This document shows positions 1 through 9,613 of a DNA stretch of 35,323 nt, in pieces (the stretch's first letter is position 1; each line of letters opens with the position of its first letter). The stretch covers positions 1 through 35,323 of the forward strand of contig CALXOZ010000020.1 in NCBI GenBank assembly GCA_944390195.1. Reading direction: 5' to 3'. The notes under the pieces were generated by a model. The model did not search any database and had not been told where the DNA came from. It was given only the letters and a program-made list of their open reading frames with translations. Origin of the DNA: an uncultured Alphaproteobacteria bacterium (lineage in GTDB: Bacteria > Pseudomonadota > Alphaproteobacteria > CAAGCB01 > CAG-977). A program made the position numbers and the translations under genes.

Positions 1-2
1 GC

Positions 3-125
3 CGCCCCGACAGAATAACCAAAACAGACATGGGCAAAAAGCTTCTCGGTCGGGCGAAGGTCATACAGGAATTGTTGGGCCTCGGACGCAGTTTGTCTTC
101 TTTAACTTTGGATAATTGGCAATGA
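3..125 (+). CDS. C-terminal tail of an unidentified protein (5' truncated)
   Basis: One frame is open from the left edge for 40 codons and ends at the TGA at 123-125. The peptide begins RPDRITKTDMGKKLLGRAKV and ends in NWQ. The opening segment faintly resembles the wing-to-helix part of MarR-like regulators, where a basic stretch is followed by T-x-x-G-x-x-L-L, but 40 residues are too few to assign a family. The opposite strand is also open here but has no start codon after its stop, so the plus-strand reading is preferred. Function unknown. Confidence 0.35.
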   Translation, partial: RPDRITKTDMGKKLLGRAKVIQELLGLGRSLSSLTLDNWQ

Positions 126-633
126 CACTAAAAAAAGAAATTTATCAAAAAATCATTTCATTGTGCGGGAGAAATGAGGGGAAGATCGGCTCTATGTTCA
201 AAGGAAAAGTATCATTGCGTCGTATTGTGTTCAAAGAAATCTTTCGTCCTTTGATATTTATCAAAATCTTTCTGATCTTTTCGGTTAAAAAAAAGAAAAC
301 AATAGACAGATATATTTACTTTAAAATTTGTATGTTGAAAATGAAATGATACTGTTCTTGGGGAACAAAGAAAGAAATGCACGCTTTCCGGAAAGTCTCT
401 AAAGGGAGATTAATTTAAACGATGAAGGTGAGCAATCGGGCGATAACAGTGAATCCTGCCAGAGGTTTTTATGAAAGGGATATGATCGTGTTTTACTTTG
501 TTAAGAATAATATCATATTTTGAAACGTGAGGTGTTTTAATTAAAAAGTTATAAACAGGGTATGGCTGTTTTTTTACAGATAAACGGATATACGGTTTAT
601 GTCTTTCTTTTACTGGGGAGGGTGAAAAGTCGT
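126..633. other. AT-rich intergenic region, no convincing gene
   Basis: About 500 bases separate the partial gene from cca. A 77-codon frame starting with TTG at 116 is mostly Lys, Ile and Phe and reads like translated AT-rich spacer. No terminator, tRNA or repeat is evident. The promoter for cca should lie here, but no -35/-10 pair stands out. Confidence 0.5.
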
Positions 634-1914
634 ATGAAAAAATATATTGTCGGCGGTTATGCAAGGGATAAATTGCTTGGGAAAAAACCGGAGGATAAAG
701 ATTGGGTCGTTGTCGGCGGGTGTGAAAATGATATGCTTTCCATGGGGTTGAAAAAAGTCGGAAAATCTTTTCCGGTTTTTATTGATTCAAACGGCGAGGA
801 ATTCGCTTTGGCGCGGAAAGAAAGAAAAACAGGGATTGGGCATAAAAGTTTTGAATTTGATTTCAATCCCTTGGTTTCTTTGGAAGAAGACTTGCAAAGA
901 AGGGATTTTACCATCAACACTTTTGTTATGGATGAGCATGAAAATCCTGTTCACACGTCTTTGACGGACAGGGCGTTGAAAGACTTGTCCGACAGGGTTT
1001 TAGACATTGTTGATGAAAACCATTTTACCGAAGATCCTTTGCGGGCGCTCAGAGCCGTCAGGTTCGCAGCGATACTTGATTTCAGACTAAGTGCGTCGAC
1101 AATTCAGGCTATACGGAAGATTGTAGCCTCGCAAGAACTTTATTCCGTTTCAAAAGAAAGATTTTATGCTGAAATTTCAAAAGTGTTTTTAGCAAGGAAA
1201 GCGTCAAAATTCTTTCTTTTAATGGGAGAACTGAATTTATGGTCTTTTTATTGTAAGGAAATTTCTTCATATTTTTCGCATAGTCCGGAAGATCCCGAAA
1301 AACATCCTGAAGGAAATACGGGAGGTCATATTGCTTCGGCTTTAAAAATTATAGACGGTTTGAAAGATATTCCCGACGAAGATATTTTTCCGCTTTATTG
1401 GGCAGTGCTTTTTCATGATATTGGAAAACCGTTCACACCTGAAAGAGATTTTCCAAAGCACTATAACCACGATGTCATAGGGATGGGGATTCTGACAAAA
1501 GGTTTTTTAAACCGTTTGAAAGTGCCTCAATCCTACCATTTCATCATCCGCTTTGTTTGCCGTCAACACATGAGATGGAAAGATTTCAATCTTATGAGGC
1601 TGAAAAAAAAGATGAAGTTTGTTGAAGAGCTGACAGCGGGTTTTAAACACGACAAATTTGTTAAGGTTTTTATTTATTCCGTTTTGGCGGACCGTTACGG
1701 AAAACCCGATTTCAACCTGCAAGCTTTTAATGAAGAGCTTGATAAATGTTACCGGAAAATAAACATGATTTATTCGGTTTGTAAAAATGTTAAATTGACA
1801 AAAGAAGAAATTGAAACATATCGTCCCGCTATCCTGTCCGATGTGCTATGGCGTAAAAGAATAAGAGCGTTAAGTATGATGAAAGCTTGCCATGATAAGC
1901 CTCGTGAGAATTGA
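634..1914 (+). CDS. cca: CCA-adding enzyme (tRNA nucleotidyltransferase) with HD domain
   Basis: This enzyme adds or repairs the 3' CCA of tRNAs from CTP and ATP in the cytoplasm. The 426-residue product has the class II nucleotidyltransferase signature: GGYARD at 7-12, metal-binding D21-x-D23 in DKDWVVVGG, RRDFTIN at 89-95 and EDPLRALRAVRF at 133-144. An HD-type phosphohydrolase domain follows, with the His-Asp pair at 261-262 (HDIGKP). The layout resembles the E. coli CCA enzyme, whose HD domain has phosphatase/phosphodiesterase activity. The ATG at 634 was chosen because GGGGAGGG lies 11 bases upstream and MKKYIVGG is where the family begins. An in-frame ATG at 562 would add 24 hydrophobic residues with no family match. 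It stands alone. Confidence 0.93.
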   Translation: MKKYIVGGYARDKLLGKKPEDKDWVVVGGCENDMLSMGLKKVGKSFPVFIDSNGEEFALARKERKTGIGHKSFEFDFNPLVSLEEDLQRRDFTINTFVMDEHENPVHTSLTDRALKDLSDRVLDIVDENHFTEDPLRALRAVRFAAILDFRLSASTIQAIRKIVASQELYSVSKERFYAEISKVFLARKASKFFLLMGELNLWSFYCKEISSYFSHSPEDPEKHPEGNTGGHIASALKIIDGLKDIPDEDIFPLYWAVLFHDIGKPFTPERDFPKHYNHDVIGMGILTKGFLNRLKVPQSYHFIIRFVCRQHMRWKDFNLMRLKKKMKFVEELTAGFKHDKFVKVFIYSVLADRYGKPDFNLQAFNEELDKCYRKINMIYSVCKNVKLTKEEIETYRPAILSDVLWRKRIRALSMMKACHDKPREN

Positions 1915-2133
1915 AGCGGATTTTGCGTTTTTATTTTTTTTTATGATTTTGACCTGTTGTGGATTTTCAGAAAAATCAAAGCAAAATATGAAAAATTCCA
2001 GAATATTCGACTGTGAAAGTGGAAAACGGACTGGCAATCTGTTTTAAACGAAATGATCATCAGTGGTAAACTTATATTGAAAACCGGTTTTGTTCGATTA
2101 AATATAAAATATGCTTTTTAAAAAGAGGAAAAA

Positions 2134-3489
2134 ATGACGTCGGATCAAACAGAAAATGAAAAAGGCGGTTTTGCAAGCAAGTTGTTGCCTTTTATAAAAA
2201 AGCAGACCCGTTCTTTTAAAGAAAACTATTTTTGTAAAAGAATTCGTTTGGGGGTAACGGGGCTGTCTAAAAGCGGTAAGACAACATTTATCACATCTTT
2301 GATCTATCAGCTGCAACGCGATCCGACTTTGCAGGTATCAATTGTTCCCGATTTTCCTCGGGATGCCAAAGCTTTTCCTTACGGAGACAATATTACGCGG
2401 TTGTTATCGAAAAATCCGCAATGGCCGGAGTCGACAAAAGAGGAAAGTGAAATTTGTTTGAAAATTATGTTCGGGAAAAAAGAAATTTTTTTGGAGATTG
2501 TAGATTATCCCGGTGAATGGTTGCTTGATTTGCCGATGTTGGAAAAGTCTTATGCGCAATGGAGCGAAAATTTACAAGATTATCTGAAAAATATTCAAGA
2601 AACGGGGCTTGATTGGGTCGATAAAGCCGCTTTTTTATCTCGCAACGAACAGGAAATGGGAGAAACGGAACTTAATGATAAGATTTTGGAGATTGCCGAC
2701 GATTATCGTAAATGGTTGTTAAAATTAAAAGATAAAGGGTTCGCTTATTTACAGCCGGGTCGTTTCGTCTTGCCGGATAATCAGGCGGATCTTTATACAT
2801 ATGTCAATTTTTTCCCGTGGGTTTGGGAAAAGGATATGCCCGTACAAAGTGCTTTATTAAAAAAATTGCAACAACGTTATGAAGCTTATAAGACAGAAAA
2901 GATCATTCCTTTTTATACGCATTTTAAGAACTTGAACAAACAAATCGTTTTGATCGACTGTCTCGGGCATCTGCAAAAAGGTCACAAATCATGGAGGGAT
3001 TTAAAATTCGCTTTATATGAATTGCTTAAAAATTTTTCTTACGGAATGCAAAATTGGCTTTTGTCCCGTCTTTTCCATTCTTTTAAAATTGAAGGAATCC
3101 TCTTTGTGGCGACAAAAGCGGATTACGTTTCCCATGAAGCAAAACGCATAGAAACATTGACGGGGATTTTAAAAAGTGTCGCGGTGGAAGCGTCTGAAAA
3201 GATTTTTGACAAAAAATTGGAACGCAACAAAATAAAATATCGTTCCGTTGCTTCTGTTGCCGTGCAATCCATAAATTATGAAGGCGATCAGAATTGTTAT
3301 TACTTCCCCAATGGAACGGATGGTATCGAACTGCCGAAAATGTTGACAAGGGAATATATTGAAAACTTTAAAGAGGAAGTCGGTAAAGTCTTTTTTTCGC
3401 CTTTGGCGCCGGTTGCTGTCGGCGCAGATGAGGAGCTGCCGAATATAGAAATGTATAATGTGATTGATTTTATTCTCGGAGATAAATGA
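2134..3489 (+). CDS. ycjX: YcjX family P-loop NTPase (DUF463)
   Basis: This is a 451-residue P-loop NTPase of the YcjX family. A Walker A motif GLSKSGKT lies at residues 43-50, and a candidate Walker B / switch segment DYPGEW follows about 90 residues later. The length fits the family. In gammaproteobacteria ycjX sits with ycjF beside the phage-shock (psp) genes and is linked to envelope stress; its molecular role is not settled. Here the ycjX-ycjF pair is kept without psp genes in view. AGAGGA sits 5 bases before the ATG. The stop TGA is followed one base later by the ycjF start, so the two are probably translationally coupled. Confidence 0.88.
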   Translation: MTSDQTENEKGGFASKLLPFIKKQTRSFKENYFCKRIRLGVTGLSKSGKTTFITSLIYQLQRDPTLQVSIVPDFPRDAKAFPYGDNITRLLSKNPQWPESTKEESEICLKIMFGKKEIFLEIVDYPGEWLLDLPMLEKSYAQWSENLQDYLKNIQETGLDWVDKAAFLSRNEQEMGETELNDKILEIADDYRKWLLKLKDKGFAYLQPGRFVLPDNQADLYTYVNFFPWVWEKDMPVQSALLKKLQQRYEAYKTEKIIPFYTHFKNLNKQIVLIDCLGHLQKGHKSWRDLKFALYELLKNFSYGMQNWLLSRLFHSFKIEGILFVATKADYVSHEAKRIETLTGILKSVAVEASEKIFDKKLERNKIKYRSVASVAVQSINYEGDQNCYYFPNGTDGIELPKMLTREYIENFKEEVGKVFFSPLAPVAVGADEELPNIEMYNVIDFILGDK

Positions 3490-3490
3490 A

Positions 3491-4447
3491 ATGGCACAAG
3501 AAAATGAAATCCCCAAATTAAAAAAAATAAGAGTAACAAAAGAAATGTGTCAAAGCATTAAAAGCATTAATTTCCCCGATGAACAATTGGAAGTGAATAT
3601 TACCAGAAAATGGTATCAAAATCCGTTTCTTTTGTTTTTAATTTCAATTACTGTTTTTATGATGCTTCAGATGTATAACACTTTAATTGAAGCTATGAAT
3701 ACTTCTTTGTTTTTAACAAGTGTTTATCTGCTGATTATCGGATTGGCTGTTCTAGGGTTTTTGCTGTTGTCTTTGAAAGAGATTTCTTCTTTTATGACGT
3801 TTCAAAAACAAAAGGATTGCGTTGAAAGCGATAATCGTCAAGACGTTTATAATTTTCTGGCGAACCAAGTTTATAATACCGATCCGGTGATAAAGGAAAG
3901 TTTTTTGCAGTGGAAAAGAAAGGCTTCTTCATGTTTGTTGGCGCAAGATGTAAAAAAGGCGTACAGCGATTTGATATTGGAACCGTATATCGATAAAAAA
4001 GCCGTTCAAATCATTTCCGTCAACGGTTTTCAAGCGGCTTGTTTTGTTGCCGTCAGTCCCTTTGCCATTACGGACATGCTGTTTGTCTGGAGCTCCAATA
4101 TTAAAATGATGAATCAACTGGCTCAATGTTACGGCGTGTCTTTAAGCGCTTATGTCCGTTATCAAATTTATAAAGAGATCTTTAAAAACATGCTTACGGC
4201 GGGCAGTGCCGAATTGTTGACGGATGTGGCTTCGTATTGGGGCATTGGATTTTTGGGGAATTTGTCCGCCAAGATCGGTCAAGGATTGACCAGCGGCTTT
4301 TTTTCAGCAAAAATCGGGATGAAAGTCGCTGAACTTTGCCGTCCTGTGGCATTTACTGAAAAAAATAAAATTTCCACGGGCAGCGTTTTCCAACTCATAT
4401 ACAAAGGGTTTAAAGATAAAAACTTGATTCAAGATGAGGCGGAGTGA
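3491..4447 (+). CDS. ycjF: YcjF family membrane protein (DUF697, UPF0283-like)
   Basis: This is a 318-residue inner-membrane protein. Two adjacent hydrophobic segments lie at about residues 44-64 and 75-97. A conserved C-terminal DUF697-type region follows, with the stretch AACFVAVSPFAITDMLFVWS and glycine-rich helices near the end (GIGFLGNLSAKIGQGL). Position directly after ycjX supports the call, as the two genes are paired in many proteobacteria. The ATG at 3491 was chosen because GGAG at 3479-3482 gives normal spacing and the codon lies one base after the ycjX stop. An upstream in-frame ATG at 3464 would overlap ycjX by 26 bases. Function is unknown. Confidence 0.82.
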   Translation: MAQENEIPKLKKIRVTKEMCQSIKSINFPDEQLEVNITRKWYQNPFLLFLISITVFMMLQMYNTLIEAMNTSLFLTSVYLLIIGLAVLGFLLLSLKEISSFMTFQKQKDCVESDNRQDVYNFLANQVYNTDPVIKESFLQWKRKASSCLLAQDVKKAYSDLILEPYIDKKAVQIISVNGFQAACFVAVSPFAITDMLFVWSSNIKMMNQLAQCYGVSLSAYVRYQIYKEIFKNMLTAGSAELLTDVASYWGIGFLGNLSAKIGQGLTSGFFSAKIGMKVAELCRPVAFTEKNKISTGSVFQLIYKGFKDKNLIQDEAE

Positions 4448-4547
4448 AAAACAATAGAGTCCTTTTCGCTTATTTTTTTTGTTTCGGCGGACGGTCTTCA
4501 TTTCATATAGATTCCTACAAGATCTAAAAGGGGAAAGATAAATATTT

Positions 4548-5426
4548 ATGGAAATCACAACAGCATTAGTAAAAAAGATGATCGATACACAATTCCCCGA
4601 ATGGAGCGGTCTTGAAGTATATCCTGTAGCAAAAGATGGTCATGACAACCGTACTTTTCATTTGGGTAATAAAATGGCTGTTCGTTTGCCAAGCGGATCC
4701 GACTATGTCGCGCAAGTGGAAAAAGAAGCAAAGTGGCTTCCGTTTTTGGCCAAGCACTTGTCTTTGCCCATTACAAATCCGATTGCAATCGGAAAGCCGT
4801 CGGAAGATTATCCATTTATCTGGTCGGTCAACAGCTATTTAGCTGGTGAAACGGCAAGTGAAGATAATATCAGTGATAAATGTTGTTTTGCAAAAGAATT
4901 AGCATCTTTTTTAAGGGAACTTCAAAGTATAGATACAACAGGCGCTCCTGAAGCAGGTAAGCAAAACTTTTACAGGGGAGCAAGCCCCGAAGTTTACAGT
5001 CATCAGGTTGATGAGGCTCTTGAAGCGCACAAAAATGACCTGCCAACAGAAAAATTTCGTATTTTGTGGGAACAAGCGATTTCATCAAAATGGGAACAAA
5101 AACCAAGATGGATACACGGAGATGTGGCATCGGGCAATTTGCTTGTGAAAAACGGCAGTCTTTGCGCAGTGATAGATTTCGGTATTATGGGGATCGGTGA
5201 TCCTGCCTGTGATTATACTATGGCTTGGACTTTCTTTGATAAACAAAGCAGAAAATGTTTTGTTCAGGATCTGGATCAAGCCACCATTGACAGGGCAAGA
5301 GGGTGGGCACTGTGGAAGGCTCTGATTACTTGTACCGATGCCAATGAAGATGTTGCACAAAACGCAAAACATACACTCCATGAAATTATTGTTGAATTTG
5401 ATAAAAATTATGCCCCCTCCCTATAG
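4548..5426 (+). CDS. Aminoglycoside phosphotransferase (APH) family kinase
   Basis: This 292-residue protein has the APH/choline-kinase fold. The catalytic loop is HGDVASGN (H190-N197, catalytic Asp192) and the metal-binding motif is IDFG with D210, followed by GIGDPACDY. The N-terminal lobe has DGHDNRTFHLG, the usual phosphate-loop equivalent, and the segment MAVRLPS. The family transfers the gamma phosphate of ATP to aminoglycosides or other small hydroxyl compounds. The resemblance does not show that this protein gives antibiotic resistance, and the substrate is unknown. It lies about 100 bases downstream of ycjF and has its own purine-rich ribosome site (AAAAGGGGAAAG). The final codons lie inside a palindrome that may act as its terminator. 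Confidence 0.85.
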   Translation: MEITTALVKKMIDTQFPEWSGLEVYPVAKDGHDNRTFHLGNKMAVRLPSGSDYVAQVEKEAKWLPFLAKHLSLPITNPIAIGKPSEDYPFIWSVNSYLAGETASEDNISDKCCFAKELASFLRELQSIDTTGAPEAGKQNFYRGASPEVYSHQVDEALEAHKNDLPTEKFRILWEQAISSKWEQKPRWIHGDVASGNLLVKNGSLCAVIDFGIMGIGDPACDYTMAWTFFDKQSRKCFVQDLDQATIDRARGWALWKALITCTDANEDVAQNAKHTLHEIIVEFDKNYAPSL

Positions 5427-5450
5427 GGAGGAGTTAGGATACCTTTTTTT
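5416..5450 (+). terminator. Palindrome and T-run at the end of the APH-family gene
   Basis: CCTCCC, TATA, GGGAGG form a perfect 16-base palindrome at 5416-5431 that includes the stop codon TAG (5424-5426). A run of seven Ts follows at 5444-5450. The 12-base gap between stem and T-run is longer than ideal for an intrinsic terminator. It lies between two convergent genes and could act in either direction. Confidence 0.4.
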
Positions 5451-5496
5451 GAAGGGCATTTCATAAATGTTTTCGGTTAATGGGGTTTTTTGTATA

Positions 5497-7263
5497 TCAT
5501 GAGGTCTTTTTTTTGAATTGCATTTCATAAAGGGAGGCATATTCTCCACCTTTTTTCAAAAGCTCTTCATGAGAACCGCTTTCAACTATTCGCCCTTGGT
5601 TGATCACAAATATCTTATCGGCATTTTTCACTGTAGACAAACGATGGGCTATGACCAAAACAGTTCTGTCTTTCATTAGATTGTCAATGGCTTGTTGAAC
5701 AATAGCTTCGGATTTATTGTCCAAAGCGGAAGTCGCTTCATCCAGAATGACAACAGGAGCGTTTTTCATGAAGGCTCGGGCAATCGCGACACGTTGTTTC
5801 TGTCCTCCCGACAACAAGATGCCTCTTTCTCCGATTTCCGTATCCAAACCTTTCTCCAGGGTATTTAAAAACTCATCCAGACAAGCGTTCTTTATCGCCT
5901 TTTTCAAATCTTCCTCAGAGTAATCCGTTTTCCCCAATAAAATATTGTCTTTTATTGTTCCGGAAAACAGGAAATTGTCTTGAAACACAATGGCGATATT
6001 CTCTCGTAAATCATGCAGATCTATATTTTGAACGGGAATTCCGTCAATCAGCAATTCACCTTTTGTTATGTCGTAAAAACGGGGCAGCAAATTGACAAAA
6101 GTCGTTTTACCTCCTCCCGAATTGCCGACAAAGGCATACATTTTCCCGATTTCAATATCGGCGGAAACGTCTTTCAAAACCGGTTTGTTTGCCGTATATT
6201 CGAAAGAAACGTTTTTATATTCAATTCTTTTATGAATCTTTTTCAAGGGAACGGGATTGTCTATGTTGCGTACACTCGGAATGGAATCAAGAATGCCGAA
6301 GACTTTTTCCATCATGATAAATGACATTTGAACAGCCGTATAACTGGCTCCGATCCCCTTCATCGGCGTGTACAGCATTAATAGGGCGGCAATGAAAGAA
6401 ACAAAGTTGCCGCTGGTGATTTCTCCGGTAACGATCAGATAGCTGCCCAACCAAATGGCTCCGGCAATTCCCAAAGAAACGATGAAATGGATCAAAGGGG
6501 ACAACATACCGGTCTTTTGAACCATTTTCATTTGTACATGGAACATGTCCTTCAGATCTTTAAAAAAACGCTGTTCCTCGTGTCCATGCAAGTTATATGA
6601 GGCAATGATCCGGTTTCCAGAAAAAGTTTCGTTATAATGTGTTGTAATGGCGGAAATGCCACCAATTTGCTTATTCATCAATTGTTTTATTTTTTTTCTG
6701 ACAGTCGTTAGCGGGTATAAAGCTATGAACATGAAAAATAAAGCAACAATTGAAAGTTGCCATGAATTCCAGAACAGGACGCAGATTAAAGAAACGGAGG
6801 AAAAAAAACGGGTTGTAAACAATTTGACATTTGACAGCAATCCGCTACAAGCGGATTCCGCACAAGTGTTGAAATTCATGATCACTTCTCCGGAGGAAGT
6901 GTGATCGAAAAACGAAGCGTCTTTAAATAACAACTTGCGGTAAAGATCCATTTTCAAATCTATTGTGATTTTCTGTCCGACCCAAGTGTTTAAATAAACT
7001 GCCCCATAGTTGCACAAGCTTTGCAAAGCGCTGCCCAAAACAATGACCAAAGGCATCAAAGAAACGGCCATGGCTTGTTTTTCGACTAGAACGATATCCA
7101 TATAAGGTTTTAGAATCCATGCGGTCAAAGCATCAAAAGAACCGATCGGAATTGTAATAAGAACGGCAAGCAAAGCCCGAACCCTGTACGGTTTTACATA
7201 AGGCCACATTTTGTGATAGTTGGCTATCATCGGGCTGTTTGCTATTTTTTTTAAAATTTGCAT
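5497..7263 (-). CDS. MsbA-like ABC exporter (fused permease and ATPase)
   Basis: This is a half-transporter that should dimerise in the inner membrane and export a lipid or hydrophobic substrate using ATP. From the chosen start it has 588 residues: a six-helix exporter domain over about residues 15-320, then a nucleotide-binding domain. The latter has Walker A GNSGGGKT at 380-387, the ABC signature LSGGQ at about 484-488, Walker B VVILDEATSALD from 504 and the H-loop His in VIAHRLSTV. Domain order and length match MsbA (lipid A flippase) and its multidrug relatives; the substrate cannot be read from sequence. The start is uncertain: an in-frame ATG 75 bases upstream (7338) adds 25 residues, but MQILKK at 7263 is closer to where the family begins. 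It converges on the APH-family gene. Confidence 0.87.
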   Translation of the reverse strand: MQILKKIANSPMIANYHKMWPYVKPYRVRALLAVLITIPIGSFDALTAWILKPYMDIVLVEKQAMAVSLMPLVIVLGSALQSLCNYGAVYLNTWVGQKITIDLKMDLYRKLLFKDASFFDHTSSGEVIMNFNTCAESACSGLLSNVKLFTTRFFSSVSLICVLFWNSWQLSIVALFFMFIALYPLTTVRKKIKQLMNKQIGGISAITTHYNETFSGNRIIASYNLHGHEEQRFFKDLKDMFHVQMKMVQKTGMLSPLIHFIVSLGIAGAIWLGSYLIVTGEITSGNFVSFIAALLMLYTPMKGIGASYTAVQMSFIMMEKVFGILDSIPSVRNIDNPVPLKKIHKRIEYKNVSFEYTANKPVLKDVSADIEIGKMYAFVGNSGGGKTTFVNLLPRFYDITKGELLIDGIPVQNIDLHDLRENIAIVFQDNFLFSGTIKDNILLGKTDYSEEDLKKAIKNACLDEFLNTLEKGLDTEIGERGILLSGGQKQRVAIARAFMKNAPVVILDEATSALDNKSEAIVQQAIDNLMKDRTVLVIAHRLSTVKNADKIFVINQGRIVESGSHEELLKKGGEYASLYEMQFKKKTS

Positions 7264-7521
7264 TTTATTTCTCGTCAGGATCAAACATTTTGTTGGAAGG
7301 GTAGCGAACAAAAATTCTTTCGTCAATATAAAATACAAATGAAGAATTTATGTGAAAAATCATACGGATATAGTCAAGTATTATTTCTATTTAGACTTTA
7401 TAATCAAGTGATAACTTAAAGTAGATCAAAAATTTAAATGAATATATTTATGATTTTTTTATTTATTGTTCTGTTCGCGAAATTAAAATTATTTTTTTTC
7501 ATTTGAAAGTGCTTTTTTATT

Positions 7522-8949
7522 TTAAGGTGTGAAAATACTGTTTAAAATTTTATTCAGGTTTAATGGCTCGTTATTCGTGCGAGACGTGTTGTTTTTTGCC
7601 ACATTATCACTGATATTCAATGAAATCGTATCCAGAATATAAGAACCAATTTGTTCCATGCTGACAGGGTCTTTTTTTGATCCGATATCATGTAAATTCA
7701 TATCAGGCAAGGCGAGTGTGAATTCGATCGGCGCATTAATAAATTCGTTGGACAGGACGACATCTGTAAAAGCTTGTGTTATAGACAATTGTTGAATGAT
7801 AAAGTCTTTTTTCGATTGCTGTTTGTTTTTCTGAACACCTTCTTTTTCGTTTTCGTGTAAAAGTTGTTCGGAAACGGATTCTTTAGAAGAAGACATATTT
7901 TTATACAGCTCGGAAATGTTGCTTTTATCTCCAAGCATTTCATAAGAAATTCTAACTCCCGATATATCAATATTTTTGATAACAGTCGTATCGGACAGTA
8001 AAGTTTTTCCGTCCAGACGGATGACGATGGATTTTATATCCATTAAATAAGGAAGTGTGTATCCTTTTGGGTTCTCTATTTTCAAATCGTTCAGAGTCAT
8101 TTGCATCTTAGGCAGGGAAATTGAGACATGATTTACTTTGAACGGTGTTTTTAAAATATCAGATCCATATTTATTCAGCCCCGTTTTTACAAGAGGATCC
8201 AAAAATAACAGACCTGTTGTACCGATGATAATAAGTACTGCAACTGTATATAATATAAATTTAAGTGATTTTTTAATGATAGTTCTCCATAAATTGAACG
8301 GTGGTATTTCTTTCCATTTGAAAATGTTTTTTTTTACCGGATATGTTACCAGAAAACCTGAAAAAGAAGCAATTTGTAACATAAAGTAAAAATCCCAGTT
8401 GTGATTATAGAATATACTATCATTTTTTAAAAACACAATTGTTTCATAAAAGGATACACCTGTTTGCCATACGGTTAAGGGCAGGAAATCGTTTTCGACT
8501 GATTTTTTTATCACCTCTCTTGGCATGGGGGGATTGTCTTTGTTTGGAAAGATGACTGCATAGCGGAAGGCGATTCCGATGAAAAGAGCGCTCAGATAAT
8601 TCAAGCCCCATAAATAAGGCAGGAAATTGGTGTCGGGTTGAAGTTCGATCAAAAAAAAGGAAGACAGGATATTGGCTAAAACGCAACCGGCGCCGGAGTA
8701 TACTGTAGACAGTAATATTTTTTCCGGGAAAAGAGGTTCTTGGTCGTCATGTCCTTTTTTTTGAAAAGGTTTGATGACTTTGAAATAAACATACAATCCC
8801 AGCCATGATCCCCACAATCCTGTTAAAAACCAAGTGATTTTTGTTATTGTTTGCGCTCGCAATCCGCTGATATCAGTTAAAATTATAAAAGCTGCAACAA
8901 ATCCCGATATAACAAAAAAGACTGAAATATATTCAAACGAAACAAACAT
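7522..8949 (-). CDS. DUF4396 domain fused to an AsmA-like domain
   Basis: This is a 475-residue membrane protein with two parts. Residues 1 to about 205 resemble DUF4396, a multi-helix inner-membrane domain: the small-residue motif SGAGCVLANI (85-94), LTVWQTG (158-164) and FYFMLQIASFSGFLVTYPV (187-205) match the family pattern as I know it. A transmembrane helix lies at about 228-250. Residues 255-475 resemble the start of AsmA/DUF748-like periplasmic proteins: one membrane anchor, then KYGSDILKTPFKVNHVSISLP, LKIENPKGY, and LLSDTTVIKNIDISGVRISYE. AsmA-like proteins are linked to phospholipid transport between membranes. The lipid-export gene msbA lies just downstream on the same strand. A Lys/Ser/Glu-rich low-complexity insert sits near residues 352-390. 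Function is unknown. Confidence 0.72.
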   Translation of the reverse strand: MFVSFEYISVFFVISGFVAAFIILTDISGLRAQTITKITWFLTGLWGSWLGLYVYFKVIKPFQKKGHDDQEPLFPEKILLSTVYSGAGCVLANILSSFFLIELQPDTNFLPYLWGLNYLSALFIGIAFRYAVIFPNKDNPPMPREVIKKSVENDFLPLTVWQTGVSFYETIVFLKNDSIFYNHNWDFYFMLQIASFSGFLVTYPVKKNIFKWKEIPPFNLWRTIIKKSLKFILYTVAVLIIIGTTGLLFLDPLVKTGLNKYGSDILKTPFKVNHVSISLPKMQMTLNDLKIENPKGYTLPYLMDIKSIVIRLDGKTLLSDTTVIKNIDISGVRISYEMLGDKSNISELYKNMSSSKESVSEQLLHENEKEGVQKNKQQSKKDFIIQQLSITQAFTDVVLSNEFINAPIEFTLALPDMNLHDIGSKKDPVSMEQIGSYILDTISLNISDNVAKNNTSRTNNEPLNLNKILNSIFTP

Positions 8950-9110
8950 GTCATTTTCCTGTCTTGCAAGCGACAGAATATATGTTTTTTTATTTTTTTT
9001 AAGAACGTTGAAAGTTTATATCCGATTGTTTTATAAGCTTTTTTTGTATATGTTCTTCTGAATTTTTTCTTTTACACTGGTTATGACTTTCTAAAAAAGG
9101 AAAAATGCCA

Positions 9111-9593
9111 ATGACGGATATTCAGGAAACAAAAGAACGGGTTCACGAAAATATCAAAGAAATATTTGATACATCTTCGTTTATGACATTTTCTCAGACC
9201 TTTTTATATTTTATTGAATCTTGGAAAAAATATTTTGTTTTTTCGGGGAGGGCGAACAGAACAATGTTTTGGTCGGTTGTATTTTTCAATTGTTTTTTTG
9301 CGATTCTCGTCGGTGTCATTGTTGGAAGATACGGGGCGGGTGTTTATGCGATTTGCTGTGTGTTGCCCGTATGGGCGGTTGCCGTTCGCAGGTTGCATGA
9401 CATAGGTCATACAGGGTTATGGATGTTGGCTCCTATGGCTTTTATGGGGGTTTCTTTATATTTTGCGCGAACTGACGACGATTTTTTCACTGCGTTGTCG
9501 TCTTCATTGTTTCTTGTGTCTTTAGTCATTTTGTTATCTTCCTTGTGTTTGAAAAGTGACAAGGAAAACAAATACGGCACGAGGATAAAATAA
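9111..9593 (+). CDS. DUF805 family inner-membrane protein
   Basis: This is a small polytopic protein of 160 residues. It carries the DUF805 hallmarks FSGRANRTMFW before the first helix and VRRLHDIGHTGLW after the second. Hydrophobic segments follow over the remaining third, and the C-terminus has a Gly-Thr-Arg ending typical of the family (KYGTRIK). The family is widespread with no firm biochemical role. Two start codons are possible. ATG at 9111 has AGGA 9 bases upstream, while ATG at 9105 has only 3 bases between AGGA and the codon, so 9111 is preferred. It appears to be monocistronic between two minus-strand units. Confidence 0.82.
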   Translation: MTDIQETKERVHENIKEIFDTSSFMTFSQTFLYFIESWKKYFVFSGRANRTMFWSVVFFNCFFAILVGVIVGRYGAGVYAICCVLPVWAVAVRRLHDIGHTGLWMLAPMAFMGVSLYFARTDDDFFTALSSSLFLVSLVILLSSLCLKSDKENKYGTRIK

Positions 9594-9613
9594 AAATTTT
9601 AGAGCAAGACTCT

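Noticed and set aside
116-349. 77-codon plus-strand frame starting with TTG
   Set aside because: Lys/Ile/Phe-rich composition expected of AT-rich spacer, no ribosome site, no recognisable domain.
4548-5426. Antibiotic resistance call for the APH-family gene
   Set aside because: The kinase motifs are present, but the family is broad and no specific resistance subfamily could be recognised.
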